A stretch of DNA of 13,252 nucleotides from VFMC01 sp031400715 (lineage in GTDB: Bacteria > Actinomycetota > Acidimicrobiia > Acidimicrobiales > Ilumatobacteraceae), in the NCBI GenBank assembly GCA_031400715.1, contig JANNQK010000062.1, positions 1 through 13,252 on the forward strand. The letters run 5' to 3'. Below, one piece after another: positions 6,483 through 12,937 of the stretch. Numbering within the stretch: position 1 is the stretch's first letter; every line of letters begins with the position of its first letter. The notes under the pieces were generated by a model. That model saw only the letters and a program-made list of their open reading frames with translations, made no database searches and was not told where the DNA came from. The position numbers and the translations under genes were made by a program.

Positions 6483-7367
6483 GTGACGTCACTTCAGCTC
6501 ATCCGCTCGTGGCCGGTCGATCACGCGAGCGCGGCGATGGTCGTGCTCGCACCGGGCGCCGCCGCCACGGTGAGCACCGAAGGCGACACGAGCCGCCGCT
6601 ACCGCCTCGCGTCGATCTCCAAGCCGCTCGCCGCGTGGGCCATGCTGATCGCGGTCGAGGAAGGTCTGCTCGAGCTCGACGACCCGATCGGTCAACCGGG
6701 GTGCACCCTTCGTCACCTGCTGGCTCACGCCGGCGGGTACCCCTTCGACGGCGTCGATCCCATCGCTGCGCCCGGCACTCGCCGCATCTACTCCAACACA
6801 GGCATCGAGCTCGCCGCCGACGCCGTGGCGGCAGCGGCGGAGATGCCGTTCGATCGGTACCTCGCCGAGGCCGTGTTCGAACCGCTGGGCATGACCGCCA
6901 GCGAGTTGCTCGGGTCGCCGGCGCATCAAGTGTGGAGCACCGTCGACGATCTCTGCCGATTCGCGATCGAGCTCGCCTGTCCCACACTGCTCAGCCCCCC
7001 GATGGCGGCGCTCGCAACCGCGCCGGTCTTCCCCGATCTCGCGGGCGTGGTGCCGGGCATCGGTCGGTTCGCGCGGTGCTCGTGGGGGCTCGGCGTCGAG
7101 ATCCACGGCGACAAGGATCCGCACTGGATGGGCACCACCAATTCTCCGTATGCGTTCGGTCACTTCGGCGGTGCCGGTACCCTTCTGTGGGTGGACCTGG
7201 GGGCTGTTGACGATCGTGGTGTCGCGTGCGTCGCGCTCACCGATCGTCCGTTCGACGACTGGGCCGACACGGCGTTGCGGGAATGGCCTCGGCTGAGCGA
7301 CGCGGTGATCGCCGAGGTGCGCGCTGACCGTCCCGCTGGTCCCCACGGTGAGCCAGAGGCCCGTTGA
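6483..7367 (+). CDS. Serine hydrolase of the class C beta-lactamase / esterase family (PF00144-type)
   Basis: 294 residues. The active-site triad of the family is visible: SISK (Ser44-x-x-Lys47), YSN (Tyr103-x-Asn105) and HFGG (227-230) in place of the KTG box. Other family marks are LLAHAGGYPF (79-88) and the EPLGM element (133-137). It is shorter than secreted AmpC-type enzymes and has no signal peptide, so it probably acts in the cytoplasm as an esterase, peptidase or amidase rather than giving antibiotic resistance. The GTG start at 6483 has a good ribosome site, GAAGGGA (6468-6474), 8 bases upstream. The frame is open far upstream into the DAHP synthase gene, but that part is a shadow. 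The 43-base gap before it contains a small perfect hairpin (CTCGC, ACGA, GCGAG; 6447-6460). The stop overlaps the next start. Substrate unknown. Confidence 0.85.
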   Translation: MTSLQLIRSWPVDHASAAMVVLAPGAAATVSTEGDTSRRYRLASISKPLAAWAMLIAVEEGLLELDDPIGQPGCTLRHLLAHAGGYPFDGVDPIAAPGTRRIYSNTGIELAADAVAAAAEMPFDRYLAEAVFEPLGMTASELLGSPAHQVWSTVDDLCRFAIELACPTLLSPPMAALATAPVFPDLAGVVPGIGRFARCSWGLGVEIHGDKDPHWMGTTNSPYAFGHFGGAGTLLWVDLGAVDDRGVACVALTDRPFDDWADTALREWPRLSDAVIAEVRADRPAGPHGEPEAR

Positions 7368-7846
7368 TGGTTCTCCGACCGGGCGATCGTGTGCGTGTGG
7401 AGACCACAGGCGACGACGGTTTCCCGATCGTGAAGTACGGCTTCGTCGGCGGAGCCACCGGCAGCGTCGAACAGCCCGGCCCGATCGTGGTGATGCTCGA
7501 CGGTGAACTGGGCGGCGACGTCATCGATCCGTGCTGTGTGCAGCCGGTCAGCATCACCAATGTCGAGCTGTGCCTGTCGGGTGACGACTTGATGACCGAG
7601 CCCGACCTGCGGCGAGGACTGGTGGCGCTGTGGCACGCCGAGGCCGACTCGGCCGGCCTCGACGTCGACGCACTCCATCCGCTGGGTTCTCCCTCCGGCT
7701 TCGGCCTGCGCGACTCGAACGACTCGTGGGCGTTGGCCGAGTTGATGGCAGGCGGCGAGCAGTACGTGGTGCGCGCGTTCCGAGTACCGAACGAACCGGG
7801 GATGGTGCGTGTGCGGGCCGATCGTCCCAACCGATGGGACGCGTAG
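7367..7846 (+). CDS. Unrecognised 159-residue protein
   Basis: I do not recognise a family. The start is ATG 7367, whose A is the last base of the upstream stop (TGATG), typical of translational coupling. Residues 1 to about 60 read as short beta strands: LRPGDRVRVETTG (3-15), GFVGGATGSV (26-35), PIVVMLDGEL (39-48), much like an SH3-type barrel. They are followed by DPCC (54-57), a vicinal Cys pair. Residues 75-159 look more helical (LRRGLVALWHAEADSAGLD), then a strand EQYVVRAFRV (131-140). It is acidic, has no membrane segment or signal peptide, and is probably cytoplasmic. Codon use matches its neighbours and the gene sits between two real genes in the same operon, so I believe it is real. 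Confidence 0.75.
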   Translation: MVLRPGDRVRVETTGDDGFPIVKYGFVGGATGSVEQPGPIVVMLDGELGGDVIDPCCVQPVSITNVELCLSGDDLMTEPDLRRGLVALWHAEADSAGLDVDALHPLGSPSGFGLRDSNDSWALAELMAGGEQYVVRAFRVPNEPGMVRVRADRPNRWDA

Positions 7847-9009
7847 ACCGCACCGCAGCACCCGGCTGGATCGCTCTGCTCCTCGCCACTGCTGCGGTGG
7901 GCATCGCCAACAGCGTCGTCTTCACGCTGCTGAGCGACCTGCAAGACGAATACGGCTTCGGCGCTGCCGGCCTGGGCCTGATCGCCGGCGCCGGCATGGG
8001 CGTCGGATTCGTCAGTCAACTGCTCCTCGCGCCGCTGGCCGATCGGGGCCACTCGAAGCGCCTCTTGTTGGCCGGTCTGGCCGCTGCCATCGCCGGCAGC
8101 CTGATGTTCGCAGCATCGTCCACGCTGATCGCACTGGTGATCGCGCGGGCGATCGTCGGATTGTCGAACGGGCTGTTCCTGCCGGCTGCCCGGGCGATCG
8201 CCGCCAGCATGTCCCCCGATCGCGTCGGCGAGCGGCTGGGCACACTCGGCGGGGTCGAGCTCGCCGGGTTCGTCACCGGTCCGGTCATCGGAGCCGTCCT
8301 GGTCGACCCGTTCGGTGTGCGCTGGCCGTTCCTGGTCTGTGGCATGGCCGCCTTGGTCGCCCTGGTCATGCTCGCAGGGCGACCGCTGCCCGAACCGGCG
8401 ATCTCTCTGGTCAAGCACCGGCTCAGCCTCGATCTGTTGCGGCTGCGCGAGATGCAGATCGGTGTCCTGCTCACCATGGCCCTGTTCTTCCCGGTGGGCA
8501 TGTACGACGCGATCCTCGACCGGTACATGACCGACCGCGGCGCATCGAACGTGATGATCGGCATCGGCTTCCTGATGTACGGCATCCCGTTCGCGCTCCT
8601 GGCCACCACCGGTGGGCGCCTGGCCGACAGGCACGGTGCGTTCCGGGTGAGCATGATGTCGCTGGTGCTCGTCGCGCCGATCACCGCCGTGTACGGCCTG
8701 TTGTCGGCCCCGTTGGTCATCACCGCTCTGTTCGCGGTGGAGGGCAGCGTGCAGGCGCTCGGCGTGCCGGCGACGCAGGCCTTCGTGGCCCAGTCGGCAC
8801 CCGTCGGCCGCTCGTCGGCTGCACAGGGCCTGTCGGGCGCGCTCAACATGTTGGGCGCCACCGTCTCCGCCCTCGCCGGGCCACCGATCTACAGCGCCTG
8901 GGGTGCCGGCGCCGCGTTCGGTGCGGCCGCAGGCCTGGTGGCGATCGCCGGTTGCGCGGCAACGGCGCTGCGGCGGACCACAGCGCCGCTGCCGGCAACC
9001 ATCGTGTGA
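7834..9009 (+). CDS. Major facilitator superfamily transporter
   Basis: 391 residues with about 12 hydrophobic segments in two halves, the usual MFS size. The loop between segments 2 and 3 has motif A in the form APLADRGHSKRLLL (66-79), and the equivalent loop of the second half has GGRLADRHGAFR (260-271). IARAIVGLSNGLFLPAARA (103-121) resembles the segment-4 region with its charged Arg. It moves a small molecule across the cytoplasmic membrane, probably by proton antiport as in drug or metabolite efflux members; the substrate cannot be told. ATG 7834 overlaps the preceding gene by 13 bases and begins a normal short cytoplasmic N-terminus; the frame is open upstream to 7630 but that part is a shadow. 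It is the last gene of the operon and converges on the thiolase gene. Confidence 0.88.
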   Translation: MGRVDRTAAPGWIALLLATAAVGIANSVVFTLLSDLQDEYGFGAAGLGLIAGAGMGVGFVSQLLLAPLADRGHSKRLLLAGLAAAIAGSLMFAASSTLIALVIARAIVGLSNGLFLPAARAIAASMSPDRVGERLGTLGGVELAGFVTGPVIGAVLVDPFGVRWPFLVCGMAALVALVMLAGRPLPEPAISLVKHRLSLDLLRLREMQIGVLLTMALFFPVGMYDAILDRYMTDRGASNVMIGIGFLMYGIPFALLATTGGRLADRHGAFRVSMMSLVLVAPITAVYGLLSAPLVITALFAVEGSVQALGVPATQAFVAQSAPVGRSSAAQGLSGALNMLGATVSALAGPPIYSAWGAGAAFGAAAGLVAIAGCAATALRRTTAPLPATIV

Positions 9010-9015
9010 GCGCCC

Positions 9016-9044
9016 GCCCCACCGACATCGTGACGTCGCGGGGC
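9016..9044. terminator. Candidate bidirectional hairpin terminator between MFS and thiolase genes
   Basis: GCCCC (9016-9020) pairs with GGGGC (9040-9044), and inside it CGAC (9023-9026) pairs with GTCG (9035-9038), leaving an 8-base loop and a small bulge. It lies in the 54-base gap between two convergent genes, where a shared terminator is expected. There is no T tract on either side, so the call is tentative. Confidence 0.4.
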
Positions 9045-9063
9045 CCGGATGCTCAGCGGGTGA

Positions 9064-10269
9064 TCAGCTGAGGCGCTCGATCACCATGGCCATTCCCTGG
9101 CCACCACCCACGCACATGCTCTCGACGCCCCAGGTCTTGTCCTCGAACTGCAGACCGTTGATCAGCGTGGTCATGATGCGTGCACCGGTCATGCCGAACG
9201 GGTGACCGAGCGCGATCGCCCCACCATGCACGTTCATCTGCGTGTCGAGGTCGATCCCGAGGTGCTTGGCCGAGCCGATCACCTGCACCGCGAAGGCCTC
9301 GTTGATCTCGACCAGGTCGATCTCGTCGATGGTCTTGCCGGCGAGGGCGAGCGCCTTGCGGATGGCTTCGATGGGGCCGAGACCCATGATCTCGGGGTTG
9401 AGACCCGACACGCCCGACGACACGATGCGCGCCAACGGGGTGAGGCCGAGCGCCTTTGCCTTGGTGTCGCTCATCACGAGCACTGCGGCAGCGCCGTCGT
9501 TGAGCGGGCAGGCGTTGCCGGCGGTGACCGTTCCATCCGGGCGGAACACCGGCTTCAGCTGGCTCACACCCTCGTAGGTGGTGCCCGGGCGGGGCCCGTC
9601 GTCTTTCGACACCACGGTGCCGTCGGGCAATGTGAGCGGGGTGATCTCCCGTTCGTAGAAGCCGTTCTCGACGTGGGCGACGGCCAGGTTCTGGCTGCGC
9701 ACGCCGAAGCGGTCCTGCTCCTCGCGGCTGATGCCTTCGAGCTCGACCACGTTCTCGGCGGTCTGACCCATCGCGATGTACATGTCGGGCATGCCGACCG
9801 GCGGGGTCCATGCCCCCTGGCCGCCCTGCGCGCGGGCCTTGGTGCGCTCGCCCGGGCCCTTGAAGATCGGGTTCGGCGCCACGTCGCTGGCACCGCTCGC
9901 GTAGCGGCTGACGGTCTCGCAGCCACCCGCGACGAACACGTCGCCCTCGCCGGCCTTGATCGCGTGGAAGGCCATGCGAATGGTCTGCAGGCTCGACGAG
10001 CAGTACCGGTTCACGGTCACGCCGGGGACATCGTCGTAGCCCGCGAGCGAGCTGATGACTCGGGCGATGTTGAAGCCGCCTTCGCCGGCGGGTTGACCGA
10101 TGCCCCACATCACATCGTTCACGTCGGACGCCTGCACCTGCGGCGCTTTGTCCATCAACGCCTTCAGGATCTGGGCGCTCATGTCGTCGGGCCGGAGGTC
10201 CACGAGCGAACCCTTGTTGGCGCGGCCGATCGGGCTGCGGGCAGTGGCGACGATGACGGCTTCGGTCAT
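9064..10269 (-). CDS. Thiolase (acetyl-CoA C-acyltransferase / acetyltransferase)
   Basis: 401 residues, full length for the family. It either cleaves 3-ketoacyl-CoA with CoA at the end of a beta-oxidation round or condenses two acyl-CoA units; cytoplasmic. The start matches the family (MTEAVIVATARSPIGRANKG). The nucleophile is Cys90 in NRYCSSSLQ (88-96). NEAFAVQ (323-329), GGAIALGHPFGMTGAR (349-364, with His356) and CVGGGQGMA (386-394, with the acid/base Cys386) complete the active site. ATG 10269 is chosen because GAGGGGAA (10285 down to 10278) is a strong ribosome site 8 bases upstream and the family begins here; the frame runs open to 10332, inside the palindromic operator candidate. A role in fatty-acid or sterol side-chain breakdown fits the nearby P450 but cannot be fixed from sequence. 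Confidence 0.94.
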   Translation of the reverse strand: MTEAVIVATARSPIGRANKGSLVDLRPDDMSAQILKALMDKAPQVQASDVNDVMWGIGQPAGEGGFNIARVISSLAGYDDVPGVTVNRYCSSSLQTIRMAFHAIKAGEGDVFVAGGCETVSRYASGASDVAPNPIFKGPGERTKARAQGGQGAWTPPVGMPDMYIAMGQTAENVVELEGISREEQDRFGVRSQNLAVAHVENGFYEREITPLTLPDGTVVSKDDGPRPGTTYEGVSQLKPVFRPDGTVTAGNACPLNDGAAAVLVMSDTKAKALGLTPLARIVSSGVSGLNPEIMGLGPIEAIRKALALAGKTIDEIDLVEINEAFAVQVIGSAKHLGIDLDTQMNVHGGAIALGHPFGMTGARIMTTLINGLQFEDKTWGVESMCVGGGQGMAMVIERLS

Positions 10270-10321
10270 GGCAATGGTTCCCCTCGTGGTGCTGATCTCG
10301 TTGATCGTTCTCGGCCTGCGT

Positions 10322-10341
10322 ACTTGACCCATCGGTCAAGT
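10322..10341. promoter_or_regulatory. Palindromic operator candidate upstream of the thiolase gene
   Basis: ACTTGACC (10322-10329) and GGTCAAGT (10334-10341) are perfect 8-bp inverted arms with a 4-base spacer CATC. It lies 53 bases upstream of the thiolase ATG. The size and symmetry are typical of a dimeric TetR-type repressor site, and acyl-CoA catabolic genes of actinobacteria are often controlled that way. On the thiolase strand TTGACC at 10339-10334 could also be part of a -35. No regulator gene is in the window. Confidence 0.55.
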
Positions 10342-10439
10342 GCGCGACGCCCAGGCTAGTCGGAGGTCATCGGGCGGGACACACCGCTCGCGGCCAACGC
10401 TCGATCGTCGATGGCGGCGCGGTTCACGACGCCGTCGGT

Positions 10440-11156
10440 TCAGCGGGTGTCGACGACTTGGAAGGCCTCGGCGAAACGGCCCTCCGGAAGGCCGAAGTGC
10501 TGCGCCGTGGCACCCATCCACATCCGCACCCGTCCCTCGACACCGGACGGGTCCTGGTGCTGGGTCTCGTGACACAGCAGAGCCCGGATCTTGCGGTCGA
10601 GCTGATCGGTCACGTCGACATGGGTGTTCGGCTTGGGGCCGCCCATCACCCACACCTCGGGCACGGTCCAGGCCGCGAGACCCTCGTCGATCAGCTCGGG
10701 ATAGGCGAACGGATTGCGAGCATCGGGATACACGGCGGCGATCGACGCCTCGCCGGTCGCCAGATGATCGGGATGGCTGGCATAGATGCGCTCGAGGTTC
10801 CGTTCGGGCGACTGCGTGATCACCACGGTCGGCTTCACCTGGCGGATGACGCGAGACAGGTCGCGCCGCAGCGTGAGGTCGTAGGTCACGCGGCCATCTC
10901 CGTGACCGAGGAAGACCAACGACTGGACGCCGACCTCCTTCGCCGCACGGGTTTGTTCGATCCGGCGCATGGCCGCCATGTCGGGCCGCGAGATCGTCTG
11001 GTCGAACCCGCCGGCGTCACCATCGGTGACGAGGCAGTAGGTCACCTCGACGTCGTTGTCGGTGAGCCACGCAACCGTGCCCGCTGCTCCGAAGTCGACA
11101 TCGTCGGGATGGGCGGTGATCACCAGGGCTCGGCCGATCTCGGCGGGTTGCAGCAT
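10440..11156 (-). CDS. PIG-L/LmbE-family zinc-dependent N-deacetylase (MshB/Mca-like)
   Basis: 238 residues. The family removes acetyl groups from N-acetylglucosamine-containing compounds, or cleaves mycothiol conjugates, using Zn. The metal motif AHPDDVDFGAAG (15-26) gives His16 and Asp19 as ligands and Asp18 as likely base. ASHPDHLATGEA (126-137) supplies the third His, probably His131. The conserved VTDGDAGG (43-50) is also present. It is shorter than typical MshB (about 300 residues), so it may belong to another PIG-L branch, and mshB is not assigned. The ATG at 11156 has no Shine-Dalgarno sequence but a TANNNT hexamer ending exactly 7 bases upstream, suggesting a leaderless mRNA. The 170-base gap to the thiolase start holds only the operator candidate and no clear hairpin. 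Substrate unknown; mycothiol-related use is inference. Confidence 0.9.
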   Translation of the reverse strand: MLQPAEIGRALVITAHPDDVDFGAAGTVAWLTDNDVEVTYCLVTDGDAGGFDQTISRPDMAAMRRIEQTRAAKEVGVQSLVFLGHGDGRVTYDLTLRRDLSRVIRQVKPTVVITQSPERNLERIYASHPDHLATGEASIAAVYPDARNPFAYPELIDEGLAAWTVPEVWVMGGPKPNTHVDVTDQLDRKIRALLCHETQHQDPSGVEGRVRMWMGATAQHFGLPEGRFAEAFQVVDTR

Positions 11157-11162
11157 CGGAAC

Positions 11163-11168
11163 AGGCTA
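11163..11168 (-). promoter_or_regulatory. Candidate leaderless -10 hexamer for the PIG-L gene
   Basis: TAGCCT on the minus strand (11168 down to 11163) fits TANNNT and ends 7 bases before the A of the ATG at 11156, the exact geometry for transcription starting at the start codon. No ribosome site is present, in agreement. Confidence 0.45.
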
Positions 11169-11197
11169 CGAGACCGGGCCCGAAGATGGCGCACACA

Positions 11198-11264
11198 GGT
11201 CGCGACCGGTCGTGACCGGTGGCAGGTCGTCAGAGGACGTCAGAGGTCGTCAGAGGTCGTCGAG
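11198..11264. repeat. 10-bp-period repeat tract, with palindromic half
   Basis: Units at 11198 (GGTCGCGACC), 11208 (GGTCGTGACC), 11225 (GGTCGTCAGA), 11235 (GGACGTCAGA), 11245 (GGTCGTCAGA) and 11255 (GGTCGTCGAG) share GGWCG and a strict 10-base step, broken once by a 7-base unit at 11218. The first unit is a perfect palindrome, and 11205-11220 is a 7-bp inverted repeat (ACCGGTC, GACCGGT). On the minus strand the units at 11225-11254 carry TGA at 11252, 11242 and 11232, one in each frame, at the end of the 95-residue gene. The tract lies between two leftward genes, 30-108 bases upstream of the PIG-L start. Confidence 0.65.
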
Positions 11265-11537
11265 GAACTCGCCGCGCGCATCGGCCGCCGCCAGCACTCG
11301 CTCGAGATCGTCCAACTGGAGGTGATCGCGCACGTTGAGCAGCTTGGCGTAGAAGCGCAGACCCTTCGGCGTGGCGTTGACGCGCACCGGGATCCGGTCA
11401 CCGAGATCGGCGCCGTACCCGGTGGGGATGTCGACGGAACGGACGCCCAACTCGTGCAGGTCGGCCTCCGTCGCCGCCAACTCCCCGGCACCGAAGCCGT
11501 ACAGGTCGGCGTCGACGAAGAAGGTGAACTCGGCCAC
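11250..11537 (-). CDS. Unrecognised 95-residue protein
   Basis: I do not recognise a family with confidence. The GTG start at 11537 is supported by TAGGTT ending exactly 7 bases upstream. The protein begins MAEFTFFVDADLYGFGAGEL, then TEADLHELGVRSVDIPTGYG (23-42), a strand-rich middle (IPVRVNATPKGLRFYAKLL, 49-67) and an acidic helix LDDLERVLAAADARGEFLDDL to the end. It has no Cys, signal peptide or membrane segment, so it is a small soluble protein. Codon use fits the neighbours. The stop TGA falls in a 10-bp repeat tract that offers stops in all three frames. It is divergent from the P450 gene with 91 bases between the start codons. Confidence 0.65.
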   Translation of the reverse strand: MAEFTFFVDADLYGFGAGELAATEADLHELGVRSVDIPTGYGADLGDRIPVRVNATPKGLRFYAKLLNVRDHLQLDDLERVLAAADARGEFLDDL

Positions 11538-11543
11538 GCCACG

Positions 11544-11549
11544 AACCTA
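11544..11549 (-). promoter_or_regulatory. Candidate leaderless -10 hexamer for the 95-residue gene
   Basis: TAGGTT on the minus strand (11549 down to 11544) fits TANNNT with its last T at -7 relative to the G of the GTG at 11537. This supports both the promoter and the choice of start. Confidence 0.45.
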
Positions 11550-11602
11550 GGACGAACCAGGCCACGACGTGAGACCGAACACCACGGCCGATCCCGTGCA
11601 TC

Positions 11603-11629
11603 TGAGACGTTCGGGGTACGATCGTCTCA
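11603..11629. repeat. Imperfect inverted repeat over the P450 promoter and start codon
   Basis: TGAGACGTTCG (11603-11613) and CGATCGTCTCA (11619-11629) pair at 10 of 11 positions (mismatch 11610/11622) around a 5-base centre; the outer 7 bp are perfect. The right arm ends on the A of the P450 ATG and the -10 candidate lies between and inside the arms. This is the position expected of a repressor operator. Confidence 0.5.
11617..11622 (+). promoter_or_regulatory. Candidate leaderless -10 hexamer for the P450 gene
   Basis: TACGAT fits TANNNT and ends exactly 7 bases before the A of ATG 11629, so transcription would begin at the start codon. There is no Shine-Dalgarno sequence upstream. The -35 region (near 11594-11599) is not recognisable. 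Confidence 0.5.
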
Positions 11630-12903
11630 TGCTCTCGGTCAGCCCCCTCGTCGACACGTCCGTCCGCGCCGGAGATTTCGATCTCTCCGACCCCGAGTTC
11701 TGGTTGCAGCCTCGCACGTACCGCGAGGGCGCCTTCCATGCACTGCGCCAACAGCGCGAGCTGGCGTACTACCAGGAATGGGACTTCGTCGACAGCCCGT
11801 TCCCGCGCGGTCCGGGCTACTTCGCCCTCACTCGCCACGAAGATGTGTGGCACGTGAGCCGCAACCCGCAGCTGTTCATCAGCGGCAAGGGCAGCAACAT
11901 CGGCGACCTGCCCCAGGAGATGAGCGAGTTCTTCGGGTCGATGATCGCGATGGACGATCCGAAGCACTTCCGCCTTCGCTCCATCGTCTCGAAGGGCTTC
12001 ACCCCCAAGGAGGTCTCTCGCATCGAGGGGTACGTGCTCGACAAGGCGCGCACGCTCGTCGACGAACTGATCGAGCGGTTTCCCGACAAGGAGTGCGACT
12101 TCGTCACCGAGTTCGCGGCTCCGCTGCCGTTGCAGATCATCTGCGAGATGATGGGCATCCCGAAGAGCGACGAGGCGCAGATCTTCCAGTGGACCAACTC
12201 GATCCTCGGGGCCGGCGATCCCGACTTCGGCGGCACTCTCGACGCGCTCATCGGCGCGGCGATGGGCATGTTCGCCTACGCCCAGGCCCTCGGCGAAGAC
12301 CGCTTGAAGAACCCCGGGAACGATCTCACCAGCGTGTTGATGCACGCCGAGGTCGACGGCGAGCGATTGACCGCGCAGGAGTTCGGTTCGTTCTTCATCC
12401 TGTTGGTGGTGGCAGGCAACGAGACCACCCGCAACGCGATCAGCCACGGGATGTACGCACTGACCCAGAACCCCGACCAGAAGGCGATCTGGTGGAACGA
12501 CTGGGACGGCGTCACACGCACGGCTGTCGACGAGATCGTTCGCTGGTCAACACCGGTCATCCACTTCCGCCGCACGGCGACCGAGGACACCATGATCGGT
12601 GACACCAAGGTACTGGCCGGCCAGAAGGTGATCATGTGGTACAACTCGGCCAACCGCGACGAGACCGTGTGGACCAACCCGTACGAGTTCGACCTGCGCC
12701 GGTCACTACAACCCCAGCAAGCCGGGTTCGGCGCCGGCGGCCCCCACTTCTGCCTCGGTGCGAACCTGGCCCGGCGTGAGATCGCGGTCGCGTTCAACGA
12801 GATCCGTCACCGCCTGCCGAACATGGCCATCACCGGCGAACCCGACTACCTGCAGAGCAACTTCATCAACGGGATCAAGCACTTGCAGTGCTCGTGGGCC
12901 TGA
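11629..12903 (+). CDS. Cytochrome P450, CYP125-like
   Basis: 424 residues, full length for a soluble bacterial P450. Haem-thiolate loop FGAGGPHFCLGANLARRE (367-384) with Cys375; I-helix oxygen-activation motif AGNETTRN (262-269); K-helix EIVR (Glu302-x-x-Arg305) followed by WSTPVIHFRRTAT; C-helix DDPKHFRLR (109-117). The end (NGIKHLQ, 414-420) and the K-helix region resemble CYP125-type steroid or long-chain terminal hydroxylases as I recall them. It inserts one oxygen atom using electrons from a ferredoxin and reductase, neither encoded here. ATG 11629 is preferred over GTG 11569 because the family starts near here and a leaderless promoter fits it exactly. A sterol or isoprenoid substrate is inference. 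It converges on the SGNH hydrolase gene with 34 bases between stops and no clear terminator. Confidence 0.93.
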   Translation: MLSVSPLVDTSVRAGDFDLSDPEFWLQPRTYREGAFHALRQQRELAYYQEWDFVDSPFPRGPGYFALTRHEDVWHVSRNPQLFISGKGSNIGDLPQEMSEFFGSMIAMDDPKHFRLRSIVSKGFTPKEVSRIEGYVLDKARTLVDELIERFPDKECDFVTEFAAPLPLQIICEMMGIPKSDEAQIFQWTNSILGAGDPDFGGTLDALIGAAMGMFAYAQALGEDRLKNPGNDLTSVLMHAEVDGERLTAQEFGSFFILLVVAGNETTRNAISHGMYALTQNPDQKAIWWNDWDGVTRTAVDEIVRWSTPVIHFRRTATEDTMIGDTKVLAGQKVIMWYNSANRDETVWTNPYEFDLRRSLQPQQAGFGAGGPHFCLGANLARREIAVAFNEIRHRLPNMAITGEPDYLQSNFINGIKHLQCSWA

Positions 12904-12937
12904 CCCACCGCACGAGCACGCGAACCGAACCGACCGA

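Noticed and set aside
6483..7367. Antibiotic-resistance beta-lactamase
   Set aside because: The fold family fits, but there is no signal peptide and the third box is HFGG rather than KTG, which points to an esterase or peptidase-like role.
9053..10339. A 428-codon minus-strand frame over the thiolase
   Set aside because: Another frame of the thiolase gene, with Arg/Gly/His-rich composition and no motif. The thiolase frame has complete catalytic signatures.
10458..12602. A 714-codon plus-strand open frame
   Set aside because: It runs antisense to the PIG-L and 95-residue genes and out of frame through the P450 gene. All three have family motifs or promoter support, while this frame is Arg/His-rich with none.
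12904..12937. Terminator between the P450 and SGNH hydrolase genes
   Set aside because: The 34-base convergent gap has no convincing inverted repeat.
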